From JANNAV01 sp031384695 (GTDB lineage: Bacteria > Pseudomonadota > Alphaproteobacteria > Rhodobacterales > Rhodobacteraceae), in assembly GCA_031384695.1 (NCBI GenBank), contig JANNAV010000018.1, positions 1 to 13,423 of the forward strand: a stretch of DNA of 13,423 nucleotides, written 5' to 3'. The position numbers and the translations under genes are program-made. This document shows, piece by piece, positions 1 to 6,384 of this stretch (positions within the stretch are counted from its first letter, which is position 1; each line of letters starts with the position of its first letter). The notes beneath the pieces are model-generated. The model was not told the DNA's origin and searched no databases. It was given only the letters and a program-made list of their open reading frames with translations.

Positions 1-146
1 TGCGGCAGGCGGATGCCGTCTTTGGTCATGCCGGCGGGATCGACCGAGTAGGTCACGGTCATTTCGGCATCGTCGGCCATGGTGCGGGTGGCGTCGGCGA
101 GCGCCTTTTTGAACGGATCGGCGGGGTTGTCGTTGGGTTTGCTCAT
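1..146 (-). CDS. cobT: Cobaltochelatase subunit CobT, N-terminal 48 residues (cut by window edge)
   Basis: On the minus strand an ATG at 146 opens a frame that stays open to the window edge and reads MSKPNDNPADPFKKALADAT, then continues through TRTMADDAEMTVTYSVDP. I recognise this as the N-terminus of CobT from Rhodobacteraceae. CobT joins CobN and the AAA+ subunit CobS to insert cobalt into hydrogenobyrinate a,c-diamide with ATP hydrolysis, late in the aerobic cobalamin pathway in the cytoplasm. The diagnostic C-terminal VWA/MIDAS domain lies outside the window, so the call rests on the N-terminal sequence and on cobS nearby on the same strand. The FMN reductase gene on the other strand separates it from cobS, so it probably has its own promoter in 147-341. 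Confidence 0.85.
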   Translation of the reverse strand, partial: MSKPNDNPADPFKKALADATRTMADDAEMTVTYSVDPAGMTKDGIRLP

Positions 147-341
147 GTCGCAGATAGAGCATTGGCGCAGGTTGGGGGCAAGAGTGGCGTGGGGGATTCT
201 GACGATAAATGCCAGCGGTTCGGCGGCTGGCTGTGCGGCGGCGCACATCATATGTGATGATCTGTGCAATTGCGGCAGGCGGTGGCAGGGATCAGATAGG
301 GTGGCCAGACACCCCCTTACCCCAACCGAAGGATTTACGAA
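147..341. promoter_or_regulatory. Divergent intergenic region between cobT and the FMN reductase gene
   Basis: This stretch should hold promoters for cobT (leftward) and the reductase (rightward). Visible structures are an imperfect palindrome at 246-259 (CATCA-tatg-TGATG), which could be an operator, and a small stem GGGTG/CACCC at 299-303 and 310-314 just before the reductase ribosome-binding site AAGGA (329-333). I find no clear -35/-10 pair and no cobalamin riboswitch signature. The promoter role is inferred from gene arrangement only. Confidence 0.3.
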
Positions 342-926
342 ATGGCACGGAAACCCAAGATTGCCCTCGTCATCGGCTCTACCCGCAAGGCGCGGTTTGC
401 CGACAAGCCCGCCGCCTGGATGCTGAAACAGGCGCAGGCGCGTGCGGATATGGAGGTGGAACTGGTTGATCTGCGCGATTTTGATCTGCCGCTGTTCGAT
501 GAGATGGCGTCGAACGCCTGGATGCCGTCGCAAGATGCGCGGGCGGTGGCGTGGCAAAAGAAGATGGGCGAGTTTGACGGCTATATTTTCGTGGTGGCCG
601 AGTACAACCGGTCGGTGACCGGATCTTTGAAGAACGCGCTGGATCAGGCCTCGGTGGAGTGGGTGCGCAAGCCCTTTACCGCCATCGCTTATGGTGCGGT
701 TGGGGCGACGCGGGCGATGGAGCATCTGCGCACCATCGGGGTGGAGTTGCAGATGGTGCCGACGCGCAACGCGGTGCATATCGGCATGAGCGATTTCTTC
801 GCGGTGCATCCGATGGGCGGCAATGGGGAAATTGAAACCATCGAGGCGCATATCCTGCCTGCGGCGACGGCTTCGCTGGATGATCTGGTCTGGTGGGCGA
901 AGGCGACGATGGCGGCGAAGGCATAG
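342..926 (+). CDS. NADPH-dependent FMN reductase family protein (flavodoxin-like fold)
   Basis: A 194-residue protein of the NADPH-dependent FMN reductase family. The N-terminus has a beta strand followed by the phosphate-binding loop GSTR (residues 12-15). The family signature EYNRSVTGSLKNALD spans 87-101 and a second glycine-rich flavin contact, YGAVGATRA, spans 117-125. The length is normal for the family. Members are soluble cytoplasmic flavoproteins that reduce FMN, quinones, azo dyes or metal ions with NAD(P)H; the substrate here cannot be read from sequence. The ATG at 342 is preceded by AAGGA at 329-333. The gene is transcribed against cobT and cobS and sits between them. The cobalamin pathway does need a reductase for cob(II)yrinic acid a,c-diamide, but a link to that step is speculation; independent redox detoxification is equally likely. 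Confidence 0.88.
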   Translation: MARKPKIALVIGSTRKARFADKPAAWMLKQAQARADMEVELVDLRDFDLPLFDEMASNAWMPSQDARAVAWQKKMGEFDGYIFVVAEYNRSVTGSLKNALDQASVEWVRKPFTAIAYGAVGATRAMEHLRTIGVELQMVPTRNAVHIGMSDFFAVHPMGGNGEIETIEAHILPAATASLDDLVWWAKATMAAKA

Positions 927-955
927 ACGAGGGGGCACCTGCCGGGATTTTCCGC

Positions 956-1037
956 CGTAGGGCGGGGTGTACCGCGCCTCCCCGCCTCCCCGCCTCCCCG
1001 CCAACCGCAGCAATGGCGGGGTGCACCCCGCCCTACG
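956..1037. repeat. Inverted REP-like pair between convergent genes, with a GCCTCCCC triplication
   Basis: A perfect 14-bp inverted repeat has arms at 956-969 (CGTAGGGCGGGGTG) and 1024-1037 (CACCCCGCCCTACG). The right half also contains the perfect 18-bp palindrome GGCGGGGTGCACCCCGCC at 1015-1032, and the left half a degenerate version of it at 961-976. Between them GCCTCCCC is repeated three times in tandem (976-999). The structure fills most of the gap between the convergent reductase and cobS genes and directly abuts the cobS stop codon, so it may act as a two-way transcription end. It lacks a T-run, and its head-to-head layout resembles paired REP/BIME elements. Functional assignment is inference. 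Confidence 0.65.
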
Positions 1038-2012
1038 TTATTTCATCGCCATGGAAGCGGCGGATTCGGGCAGTTCTTCGGCAAAACAGCGCTGGTAGAA
1101 CTCGGCCACGGTGGAGCGTTCCAACTCGTCACATTTGTTGAGGAAGGTGAGGCGGAAGGCGTAGCCGATGTTGCGGAAAATCTCGGCGTTTTGCGCCCAG
1201 TTGAGCACAGTGCGGGGCGACATCACGGTGGAGAGATCGCCGTTCATGAAGGCGGTGCGGGTGAGATCGGCCACGGTGACCATCTGGCTGATGGTCTTGC
1301 GGCCGGTGGCGGTGTTGTAATGCGGTGATTTGGCCAGCACGATGGCGGCCTCGGCATCATGGCTGAGGTAGTTCAGGGTGGCGACAAGGCTCCAACGGTC
1401 CATCTGGGCCTGATTGATCTGCTGGGTGCCGTGATAGAGCCCGGTGGTATCACCAAGGCCTACCGTGTTCGAGGTGGCGAACAGGCGGAAATAAGGGTTG
1501 GGGGTGATGATCTCGTTCTGATCCAGCAGGGTCAGCTTGCCGTCATGTTCCAGCACGCGCTGGATCACGAACATCACGTCGGCGCGGCCGGCGTCATATT
1601 CATCGAACACGATGGCGACGGGGTTGCGCAGCGCCCATGGCAGGATGCCTTCGTGAAACTCGGTCACCTGCTTGCCGTCGCGCAGTTTGATCGCGTCTTT
1701 GCCGATGAGGTCGATGCGGGAGATGTGGCTGTCGAGGTTTACCCGCACCGTGGGCCAGTTCAGCCGCGCGCCGATCTGCTCGATATGGGTGGATTTGCCG
1801 GTGCCATGGTAGCCCTGGATCATCACCCGGCGGTTGTAGGAAAAGCCCGCGAGGATGGCGAGCGAGGTATCAGGATCGAATTTGTAGGTGGGGTCGATTT
1901 CCGGCACGCGGTCGCTGCGTTCGGCGAAGCCTTTGACCTTCATATCGGTATCAATGCCGAACATGTCGCGGACCGAGATGTCTTCTGTCGGCTTCTGGGT
2001 TGCATCGGTCAT
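1038..2012 (-). CDS. cobS: Cobaltochelatase subunit CobS (AAA+ ATPase)
   Basis: A 324-residue MoxR-like AAA+ ATPase. Walker A is GYHGTGKS (67-74), Walker B VFDEYD (135-140), and a sensor-1-like FATSNT follows at 178-183. The flanking sequence (KVKGFAERSDRVPEIDPTYK, then SHISRIDLIGKDAI) is typical CobS. With CobT it forms the ATP-driven motor that helps CobN insert Co2+ into hydrogenobyrinate a,c-diamide. I chose the ATG at 2012 (MTDATQKPT); an in-frame ATG at 2024 adds MDIP and would give 328 residues, closer to the usual ~330. Neither has a strong ribosome-binding site. A much longer frame to 2189 has a proline/arginine-rich extension unlike CobS. The gene is divergent from msrB. Normally cobS and cobT are close and co-oriented; here a reductase gene on the opposite strand intervenes. 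Confidence 0.96.
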   Translation of the reverse strand: MTDATQKPTEDISVRDMFGIDTDMKVKGFAERSDRVPEIDPTYKFDPDTSLAILAGFSYNRRVMIQGYHGTGKSTHIEQIGARLNWPTVRVNLDSHISRIDLIGKDAIKLRDGKQVTEFHEGILPWALRNPVAIVFDEYDAGRADVMFVIQRVLEHDGKLTLLDQNEIITPNPYFRLFATSNTVGLGDTTGLYHGTQQINQAQMDRWSLVATLNYLSHDAEAAIVLAKSPHYNTATGRKTISQMVTVADLTRTAFMNGDLSTVMSPRTVLNWAQNAEIFRNIGYAFRLTFLNKCDELERSTVAEFYQRCFAEELPESAASMAMK

Positions 2013-2171
2013 CGGGATATCCATGTCTTGAAGGGGAGCATTGCGGCCCCGGTGCTGCTGCGCTTTGTGGCGCAAAGCCGGGGGGGCTGCAAGATGCAGG
2101 TTTGGCGTGGCGGCCGCGCGAACATGAAACTTTATGGTGGCGCGGCGCGTTGGTTTGGCAAGACGCAAATC
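2013..2171. promoter_or_regulatory. Divergent cobS/msrB intergenic region
   Basis: This region must contain promoters for both cobS and msrB. It holds a small hairpin GCTTTG-tggcg-CAAAGC (2062-2078) and a CTGCA-aga-TGCAG inverted repeat (2087-2099). I see no cobalamin riboswitch core and no convincing sigma-70 boxes. The promoter role is inferred from the divergent gene layout. Confidence 0.25.
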
Positions 2172-2183
2172 AGGAGGTGAATG

Positions 2184-2651
2184 ATGCAACGCCGGATGTT
2201 TATGGCCTCGGTGGCCGGTTTGATGATGGCGCCACCGGTCTGGGCCCCGCTTTGGGCCGGGGAGTTTGCGGTGGAGTTCAGCGAGGCGGAGTGGCGGGCG
2301 CGGCTATCTGACACAGCCTATGCGGTGCTGCGCGAGGCCGAAACCGAGCGGGCGGGGTCAAGCCCGCTTGCCTATGAGGCGCGGGTGGGGGTTTACGCCT
2401 GCGGCGGGTGCGCGTTGCCGCTTTACGCGTCGGCCGCGAAGTTCGAGTCCGGCACCGGGTGGCCTTCGTTTTCTGAGGCATTGCCGGGGGCGGTGGGGAC
2501 CAAGGTTGATGACGGCTGGTTTGGCGACCGCACCGAGGTGCATTGCGTGCGCTGTGGCGGGCATCTGGGGCATGTGTTCGACGATGGGCCGGCGCCCACG
2601 GGCAAGCGGTACTGCATGAACGGGGCGGCGATGGTGTTTTTGCCGGCGTGA
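2184..2651 (+). CDS. msrB: Exported peptide-methionine (R)-S-oxide reductase MsrB
   Basis: MsrB reduces methionine-R-sulfoxide in proteins. The core motifs are all present: GTGWPSF, HCVRCGGHLGHVFDDGP and RYCMNGAAM, whose cysteine (about residue 144) is catalytic. Two CxxC pairs, CGGC (about 73-76) and CVRC (about 121-124), are the usual structural zinc ligands. The N-terminus MQRRMFMASVAGLMMAPPVWA has a twin-arginine start (RRMF), a hydrophobic stretch and an AxA-like end, so the protein is probably exported by Tat and acts in the periplasm. Two ATGs are adjacent; AGGAGG at 2172-2177 is spaced 6 nt from the ATG at 2184 and only 3 from 2181, so I prefer 2184 (155 residues). It is monocistronic, followed by the hairpin repeat cluster and the convergent J-domain gene. 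The reducing partner is not encoded here. Confidence 0.94.
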   Translation: MQRRMFMASVAGLMMAPPVWAPLWAGEFAVEFSEAEWRARLSDTAYAVLREAETERAGSSPLAYEARVGVYACGGCALPLYASAAKFESGTGWPSFSEALPGAVGTKVDDGWFGDRTEVHCVRCGGHLGHVFDDGPAPTGKRYCMNGAAMVFLPA

Positions 2652-2671
2652 GGCGGGGGGCGCGTGTGAAA

Positions 2672-2806
2672 AAAGAGCGGGGGCCTCGTGCCCCCGCAGC
2701 CGCGCCAAAGAGCGGGGGGCTCGCGCCCCCGCAGCCGCGCCAAAGAGCGGGGGGCTCGCGCCCCCTCACCCGCGTGGGATATTTTCGCAAAGGAGAACGG
2801 GGGAAG
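2672..2806. repeat. 35-bp tandem hairpin repeat (about 2.7 units) plus CGTGGGATATTT module
   Basis: Units start at 2672, 2707 and 2742 with a 35-bp period; the first two are nearly identical and the third stops at about 2765. Each unit carries a GC hairpin, for example GCGGGGG (2712-2718) pairing with CCCCCGC (2726-2732). After the third unit comes CGTGGGATATTT (2773-2784) and an A/G-rich AAAGGAGAACGGGG (to about 2803). The block lies between the convergent msrB and J-domain genes, so it may serve as a bidirectional terminator. Read from the J-domain gene, the order is stop codon, TTCTCCTTT, AAATATCCCACG, hairpins. The same order recurs downstream of the GNAT gene at 13200-13283, which marks it as an interspersed family. 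Confidence 0.85.
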
Positions 2807-2819
2807 GCAGACGGCTTTG

Positions 2820-3452
2820 CTAATCGCGGAAGTAGCGGCTGTCCTTGATCTGGTCCCAGGCCCAGACCACCTCTTGCAGGCGGTCCTCGTCCGAGCGGTC
2901 GCCGCCGTTCATATCGGGATGAAGATCCTTCACCAGACCTTTGTATTGCTTGCGTATTTCGGCTTTGGTCCAGGTATCGCGGGCGTCGAGGATCTCGACC
3001 GCCTTACGCTCGGTGGGGGGCAGTTTGCGGGTGGCGTTGGTGGTGGGTTTGCCGGGGTTCTGCGTTGATTTATCGCCCAAGATCGCCATCGGATCATCAA
3101 CGCCAAGCCGGTGCCAGGCGCGGCCATCGTCTTTTTTCGAATAGGGTTTGGTTTCGCGTTCCCAAAGGCGGTCACGGTCGAGCAGCTTTTGAAATTCCTC
3201 GTCGGTGGCGGTGCCGAAGAAATTCCATTTCAGGTTGTATTCGCGGACGTGATCGCGGCAGAACCAGAAGAACTCGTCAAGATGGTCGGGCGATTTGGGC
3301 GCGCGGTAGGCGCCTTTCTGGGCACAGCCGGGAAATTCGCAGCCTTTGGTCGAGGTATCGAAGGCGCCGGACATGCCACGGCGGCCGGTTTTGCGCTTTG
3401 CCTTGTCGGAGGAGACGCGCAGATCAAATTCGAAGGGGGGGCGGGTGGTCAT
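2820..3452 (-). CDS. J-domain (DnaJ-like) protein with a possible N-terminal zinc site
   Basis: A 210-residue protein with a C-terminal J domain (about 148-210). It contains the Hsp70-stimulating HPD triad at 178-180 (KDLHPDMNGGD) after a basic helix (IRKQYKGLVK). It is not a full DnaJ: there is no G/F region or CXXCXGXG zinc repeats, and the J domain is at the C-terminal end. The N-terminal half has Cys38, Cys43, Cys65 and His68 in a C-X4-C...C-X2-H arrangement that could bind a metal. The section EYNLKWNFFGTATDEEFQ (71-88) is typical of this alphaproteobacterial family as I recall it. The expected role is a specialised co-chaperone of DnaK, client unknown. It is divergent from bolA with about 75 bp between starts, suggesting shared control. 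Confidence 0.88.
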   Translation of the reverse strand: MTTRPPFEFDLRVSSDKAKRKTGRRGMSGAFDTSTKGCEFPGCAQKGAYRAPKSPDHLDEFFWFCRDHVREYNLKWNFFGTATDEEFQKLLDRDRLWERETKPYSKKDDGRAWHRLGVDDPMAILGDKSTQNPGKPTTNATRKLPPTERKAVEILDARDTWTKAEIRKQYKGLVKDLHPDMNGGDRSDEDRLQEVVWAWDQIKDSRYFRD

Positions 3453-3527
3453 GGGTATTGCGGCCTTTCCGACTCAGGGCGATGAGTTTAGGGCATTCGT
3501 CGGCAGATAGAAGGGGGCTTGGCGGCG

Positions 3528-3779
3528 ATGAGCGTGAAAGATGAGATAAGGGCGCGGCTGGAGGCGGCGTTTCGGGCCGACAGGTTGGAGATCAACAACG
3601 AAAGCCATCTGCATGGCGGGCATGCGGGGGATGACGGTTCCGGCGAGAGCCATTTCCGGGTGGTGATCCGGGCGGCGGAACTGGCCGCGATGGGGCGGGT
3701 GGCGCGGCACCGGGCGGTGAACGCGGCCTTGGGCGATCTGTCATGGCGGGTGCATGCGATGGCTTTGGATATCGGGTAG
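3528..3779 (+). CDS. BolA family protein
   Basis: An 83-residue BolA-family protein. The conserved core is visible: NESHLHGGHAG (24-34), SHFRVVI (41-47), the RHRAV helix (60-64) and the late invariant histidine in VHAMAL (about 76). BolA proteins bind [2Fe-2S] clusters together with monothiol glutaredoxins and take part in iron-sulfur trafficking or iron regulation; some also bind DNA. The ATG at 3528 is preceded by AAGGGGG (3511-3517); a TTG nine bases upstream is possible but unneeded. The gene is divergent from the J-domain gene, and its stop lies 4 bp from the stop of the convergent glcB. I cannot tell which BolA subfamily (BolA1, BolA3 or IbaG type) it belongs to, so I give no symbol. 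Confidence 0.92.
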   Translation: MSVKDEIRARLEAAFRADRLEINNESHLHGGHAGDDGSGESHFRVVIRAAELAAMGRVARHRAVNAALGDLSWRVHAMALDIG

Positions 3780-3783
3780 GGCG

Positions 3784-5931
3784 TCAGGACGCGCGGGCTT
3801 TCAGTTGCAGGCGGTAGGCGTGCAGCAGGGGTTCGGTATAGCCAGAGGGCTGCGTGCGGCCCTGAAATACCAGATCGTGGGCGGCGTGGTAAGCGAGGCC
3901 ATCAAAGCCGGGGGCCATCGGGCGATAGGCGGGGTCGCCCGCGTTTTGCGCATCGACCACAGCGGCCATTTTCTGCAAGGCGGCGGTGACCTGAGCGGCG
4001 GTGAGCACGCCGTGGTGCAGCCAGTTGGCGATGTGCTGGGCCGAGATGCGACAGGTGGCGCGGTCTTCCATCAGGCTGATGTTATTGATATCGGGCACTT
4101 TCGAGCAGCCAACCCCCTGATCGACCCAGCGCACGACATAGCCGAGGATGCCTTGGGCGTTGTTTTCAACCTCGCGCAGCACCTGCGCCTCGGTCCATTT
4201 GCGGTAGCTGGCAAGCGGGATGTCCAGCAGCGCCTCGACATAGGCGCGGCGGCCACCAGCGGCGAGTTTGCGCTGCACCGCCATCACGTCGATCTTGTGG
4301 TAATGCAGCGCGTGCAGGGTGGCGGCGGTGGGCGAGGGCACCCAGGCGCAGGTGGCACCCGCGCGGGGATGGTCGATCTTTTGCTCCAGCATCGCGGCCA
4401 TGAGGTCTGGCATCGCCCACATGCCTTTGCCGATCTGGGCGCGGCCCGAGAGCCCACATTCAAGGCCGATATCGACGTTCTGGTTCTCGTAGGCGGTGAT
4501 CCAGCCCTTGCGCTTGATGAAATCCTTGCGCGAGAAGGGGCCTGCTTCCATCGAGGTGTGAATCTCGTCGCCGGTGCGGTCGAGAAAGCCGGTGTTGATG
4601 AAGGCGATGCGGTGGCGGGCGGCGCGGATGCACTCTTTGAGGTTGACCGAGGTGCGGCGTTCTTCGTCCATCACGCCGAGTTTGACGGTGTTTTGCGGCA
4701 GGCCGAGGATAGATTCCACGCGGGTAAAGACTTCGTCGGCGAAGGCCACTTCTTCGGGGCCGTGCATTTTGGGTTTGACGATGTAGATGGAGCCGGTGCC
4801 AGAATTGCGGGGGCCGGTTTTGGCCAGATCGTGTTTGGCGATCAGGGTGGTGATCAGCGCATCCATCAGGCCTTCGGGCACTTCATGGCCTTGCGCATCA
4901 AGAATAGCGGGGTTGGTCATCAGGTGGCCGACGTTGCGGATCCACATCAGGGCGCGGCCTTTGAGGGTGAGACGGGTGCCGTCGGGGGCGAGAAACTGGC
5001 GGTCGGGGTTGAGGGCACGGGTGAGGGGTTTGCCCGCCTTTTCCATCGTCGCGGTCAGATCGCCGCGCATCAGGCCCAGCCAGTTGGCATAGGCCTGCAC
5101 CTTGTCGGCGGCGTCAACGCAGGCCACTGAATCCTCAAGGTCCATGATGGCGGAGACAGCACTTTCCAGTTGCACATCGGCGAGGCAGGCCTGATCGCGA
5201 CTGCCGATGACATGGGCGCGGTCGAAGACAAGTTCGACATGCAGGCCGTTGTTGCGCAAGAGGACCGCATCCGGCGCGCGTGGGTTGCCGCGGTAGCCCG
5301 CGAATTTTTCAGGGTTTGCAAGCGGCAGGTCGTCGATCAGCAAAGCGCCGTCCTTGACGTGATAGCGGCGAGCGTCGGCGTGGCTGGTGCCTGCGATCGG
5401 GAAAGCCTCGTCCAGAAACACCCTGACGCGGGCGATCACGCGGGCGCCGTGGCCTCTGTCATATGCGCCTTGTGGCGGGGGGGTGCCCATGGCGTCGGTG
5501 CCGTAGAGGCAATCGTAAAGGCTGGCCCAGCGGGCGTTGGCGGCGTTCAGGGCATAGCGGGCGTTGGTGATGGGGACCACGAGTTGCGGGCCGGGGGTGG
5601 TGGCGATCTCGGGGTCTGTGTTGGTGGTCTCAATGGTGAAATCCGGACCTTCGGGGACGAGATAGCCGATGTCACGCAGGAAGGTCTGGTAGGCGGTTGC
5701 ATCGTGGGGCCGGGTGCGGTGGGCAATGTGCCAGGCGTCGATCTGCGCTTGCAGATCGCCGCGCGTGGCAAGCAGGGTGCGGTTTATGGGGGCGAAGTTG
5801 GCGATCAGGCTGGCAAAGCCGGACCAGAAGGCATCGGCGGTGGTGCCGGTGCCGGGCAGGGCCTGCGTCTCGATGAAATCGGCAAGTTGCGGGTCGATCT
5901 GCAGGCCGTGGCGGAGGGTGCGGTTGGTCAT
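3784..5931 (-). CDS. glcB: Malate synthase G
   Basis: A 715-residue malate synthase of the G class (usual length about 720). It condenses glyoxylate with acetyl-CoA to malate, in the glyoxylate shunt and in glycolate/glyoxylate use. Expected active-site residues, placed by similarity to the E. coli and Mycobacterium enzymes, are Arg332 (IRNVGHLMTNPA), the Mg2+ ligands Glu423 (MDEERRTS) and Asp451 (NTGFLDRTGDE), and the catalytic base Asp623 (SLMEDRATCRIS). Other family blocks are SGTGSIYIVKPKMHGPEEV and CAWVPSPTAATLHALHYHKI. The ATG at 5931 (MTNRTLRHG) is chosen because the open frame upstream to 6132 encodes low-complexity proline-rich sequence absent from the family. No isocitrate lyase or glycolate oxidase gene is nearby. 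It converges on bolA with a 4-bp gap. Confidence 0.97.
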   Translation of the reverse strand: MTNRTLRHGLQIDPQLADFIETQALPGTGTTADAFWSGFASLIANFAPINRTLLATRGDLQAQIDAWHIAHRTRPHDATAYQTFLRDIGYLVPEGPDFTIETTNTDPEIATTPGPQLVVPITNARYALNAANARWASLYDCLYGTDAMGTPPPQGAYDRGHGARVIARVRVFLDEAFPIAGTSHADARRYHVKDGALLIDDLPLANPEKFAGYRGNPRAPDAVLLRNNGLHVELVFDRAHVIGSRDQACLADVQLESAVSAIMDLEDSVACVDAADKVQAYANWLGLMRGDLTATMEKAGKPLTRALNPDRQFLAPDGTRLTLKGRALMWIRNVGHLMTNPAILDAQGHEVPEGLMDALITTLIAKHDLAKTGPRNSGTGSIYIVKPKMHGPEEVAFADEVFTRVESILGLPQNTVKLGVMDEERRTSVNLKECIRAARHRIAFINTGFLDRTGDEIHTSMEAGPFSRKDFIKRKGWITAYENQNVDIGLECGLSGRAQIGKGMWAMPDLMAAMLEQKIDHPRAGATCAWVPSPTAATLHALHYHKIDVMAVQRKLAAGGRRAYVEALLDIPLASYRKWTEAQVLREVENNAQGILGYVVRWVDQGVGCSKVPDINNISLMEDRATCRISAQHIANWLHHGVLTAAQVTAALQKMAAVVDAQNAGDPAYRPMAPGFDGLAYHAAHDLVFQGRTQPSGYTEPLLHAYRLQLKARAS

Positions 5932-6070
5932 CGTGGCCTTTGGGGTTTGAGTGTGCGGTTTGGGATAGTGATAGCCAGAGTGGGGGGGCGGGGCAAGTTG
6001 TGGAGGGCTGGGAGGGCCGACGTTTTGATTGAGGGCAGGAGTTGGAGGGTATGCGCCCGGACCGATCTTG

Positions 6071-6093
6071 GAAACTCTCTGGGAGAGAGTTTC
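6071..6093. repeat. Perfect 10-bp stem with GGG loop upstream of glcB
   Basis: GAAACTCTCT (6071-6080) and AGAGAGTTTC (6084-6093) are exact reverse complements around GGG. There is no T-run after it on either strand, so a classical intrinsic terminator is unlikely. It lies about 140 bp upstream of the glcB start and could be an operator, a structure in the glcB leader, or part of a repeat. Confidence 0.55.
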
Positions 6094-6197
6094 TCGGTTC
6101 GTTGGCCATAAGGCCGGAGGCCGTTTGGGCAAGGGGTTGTCCGCGATCTGAACGGTGGGGCAAATTGGGGCGCGTCTGCCTGAGCGGGTGCGAGAAT

Positions 6198-6334
6198 CGC
6201 GCCTGCCGGGGGAGATGAGAGATCAGAAAAGGTCCAGTGGACCTTTTCCCCGAAGAACGCCCGCCTCGCCCCTCAATTCAAGGGCGGCGGGCAGGTGGCA
6301 GGCGCGGCCCAATTTGATTGAAATCAAATCGGGC
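6198..6334. repeat. Nested palindrome cluster, probable intergenic repeat element
   Basis: Four inverted repeats lie within 137 bp. (1) CGCGCCTGCC (6198-6207) pairs with GGCAGGCGCG (6297-6306). (2) Inside that pair, GAAAAGGTCCA (6226-6236) pairs with TGGACCTTTTC (6238-6248) around a single G. (3) An imperfect GC stem around 6260-6291 has CAATTCA in its loop. (4) To the right, ATTTGATT (6312-6319) and AATCAAAT (6322-6329) form a perfect pair around GA, and GCCC/GGGC outside them extend it to 6307-6334 with one mismatch. The density and nesting suggest a folded intergenic repeat; the AT-rich ATTTGATT-GA-AATCAAAT could also be a regulator site. That such pieces recur in Rhodobacteraceae genomes is my recollection, not something the window shows. 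Confidence 0.6.
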
Positions 6335-6384
6335 AAGGCAGAGGAGGGGAGTCTGCGGTTGCGCGAAAGCTGATGTTGTGTTAC

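Noticed and set aside
2013..2171. Possible cobalamin riboswitch before cobS
   Set aside because: The region lacks the conserved B12-box and core helices; only small unrelated stems are seen.
1359..2180. A 273-codon plus-strand open frame opposite cobS
   Set aside because: Antisense shadow of the conserved AAA+ gene; no domain and no upstream ribosome-binding site of note.
2672..2765. CRISPR array
   Set aside because: Units repeat at 35 bp with no variable spacers; each unit is itself the full period and contains a hairpin, so it is a tandem repeat.
3754..5130. A 458-codon plus-strand open frame opposite glcB
   Set aside because: It is Gly/Ala/Val/His-rich shadow sequence without motifs, fully antisense to malate synthase G, which has all its active-site blocks.
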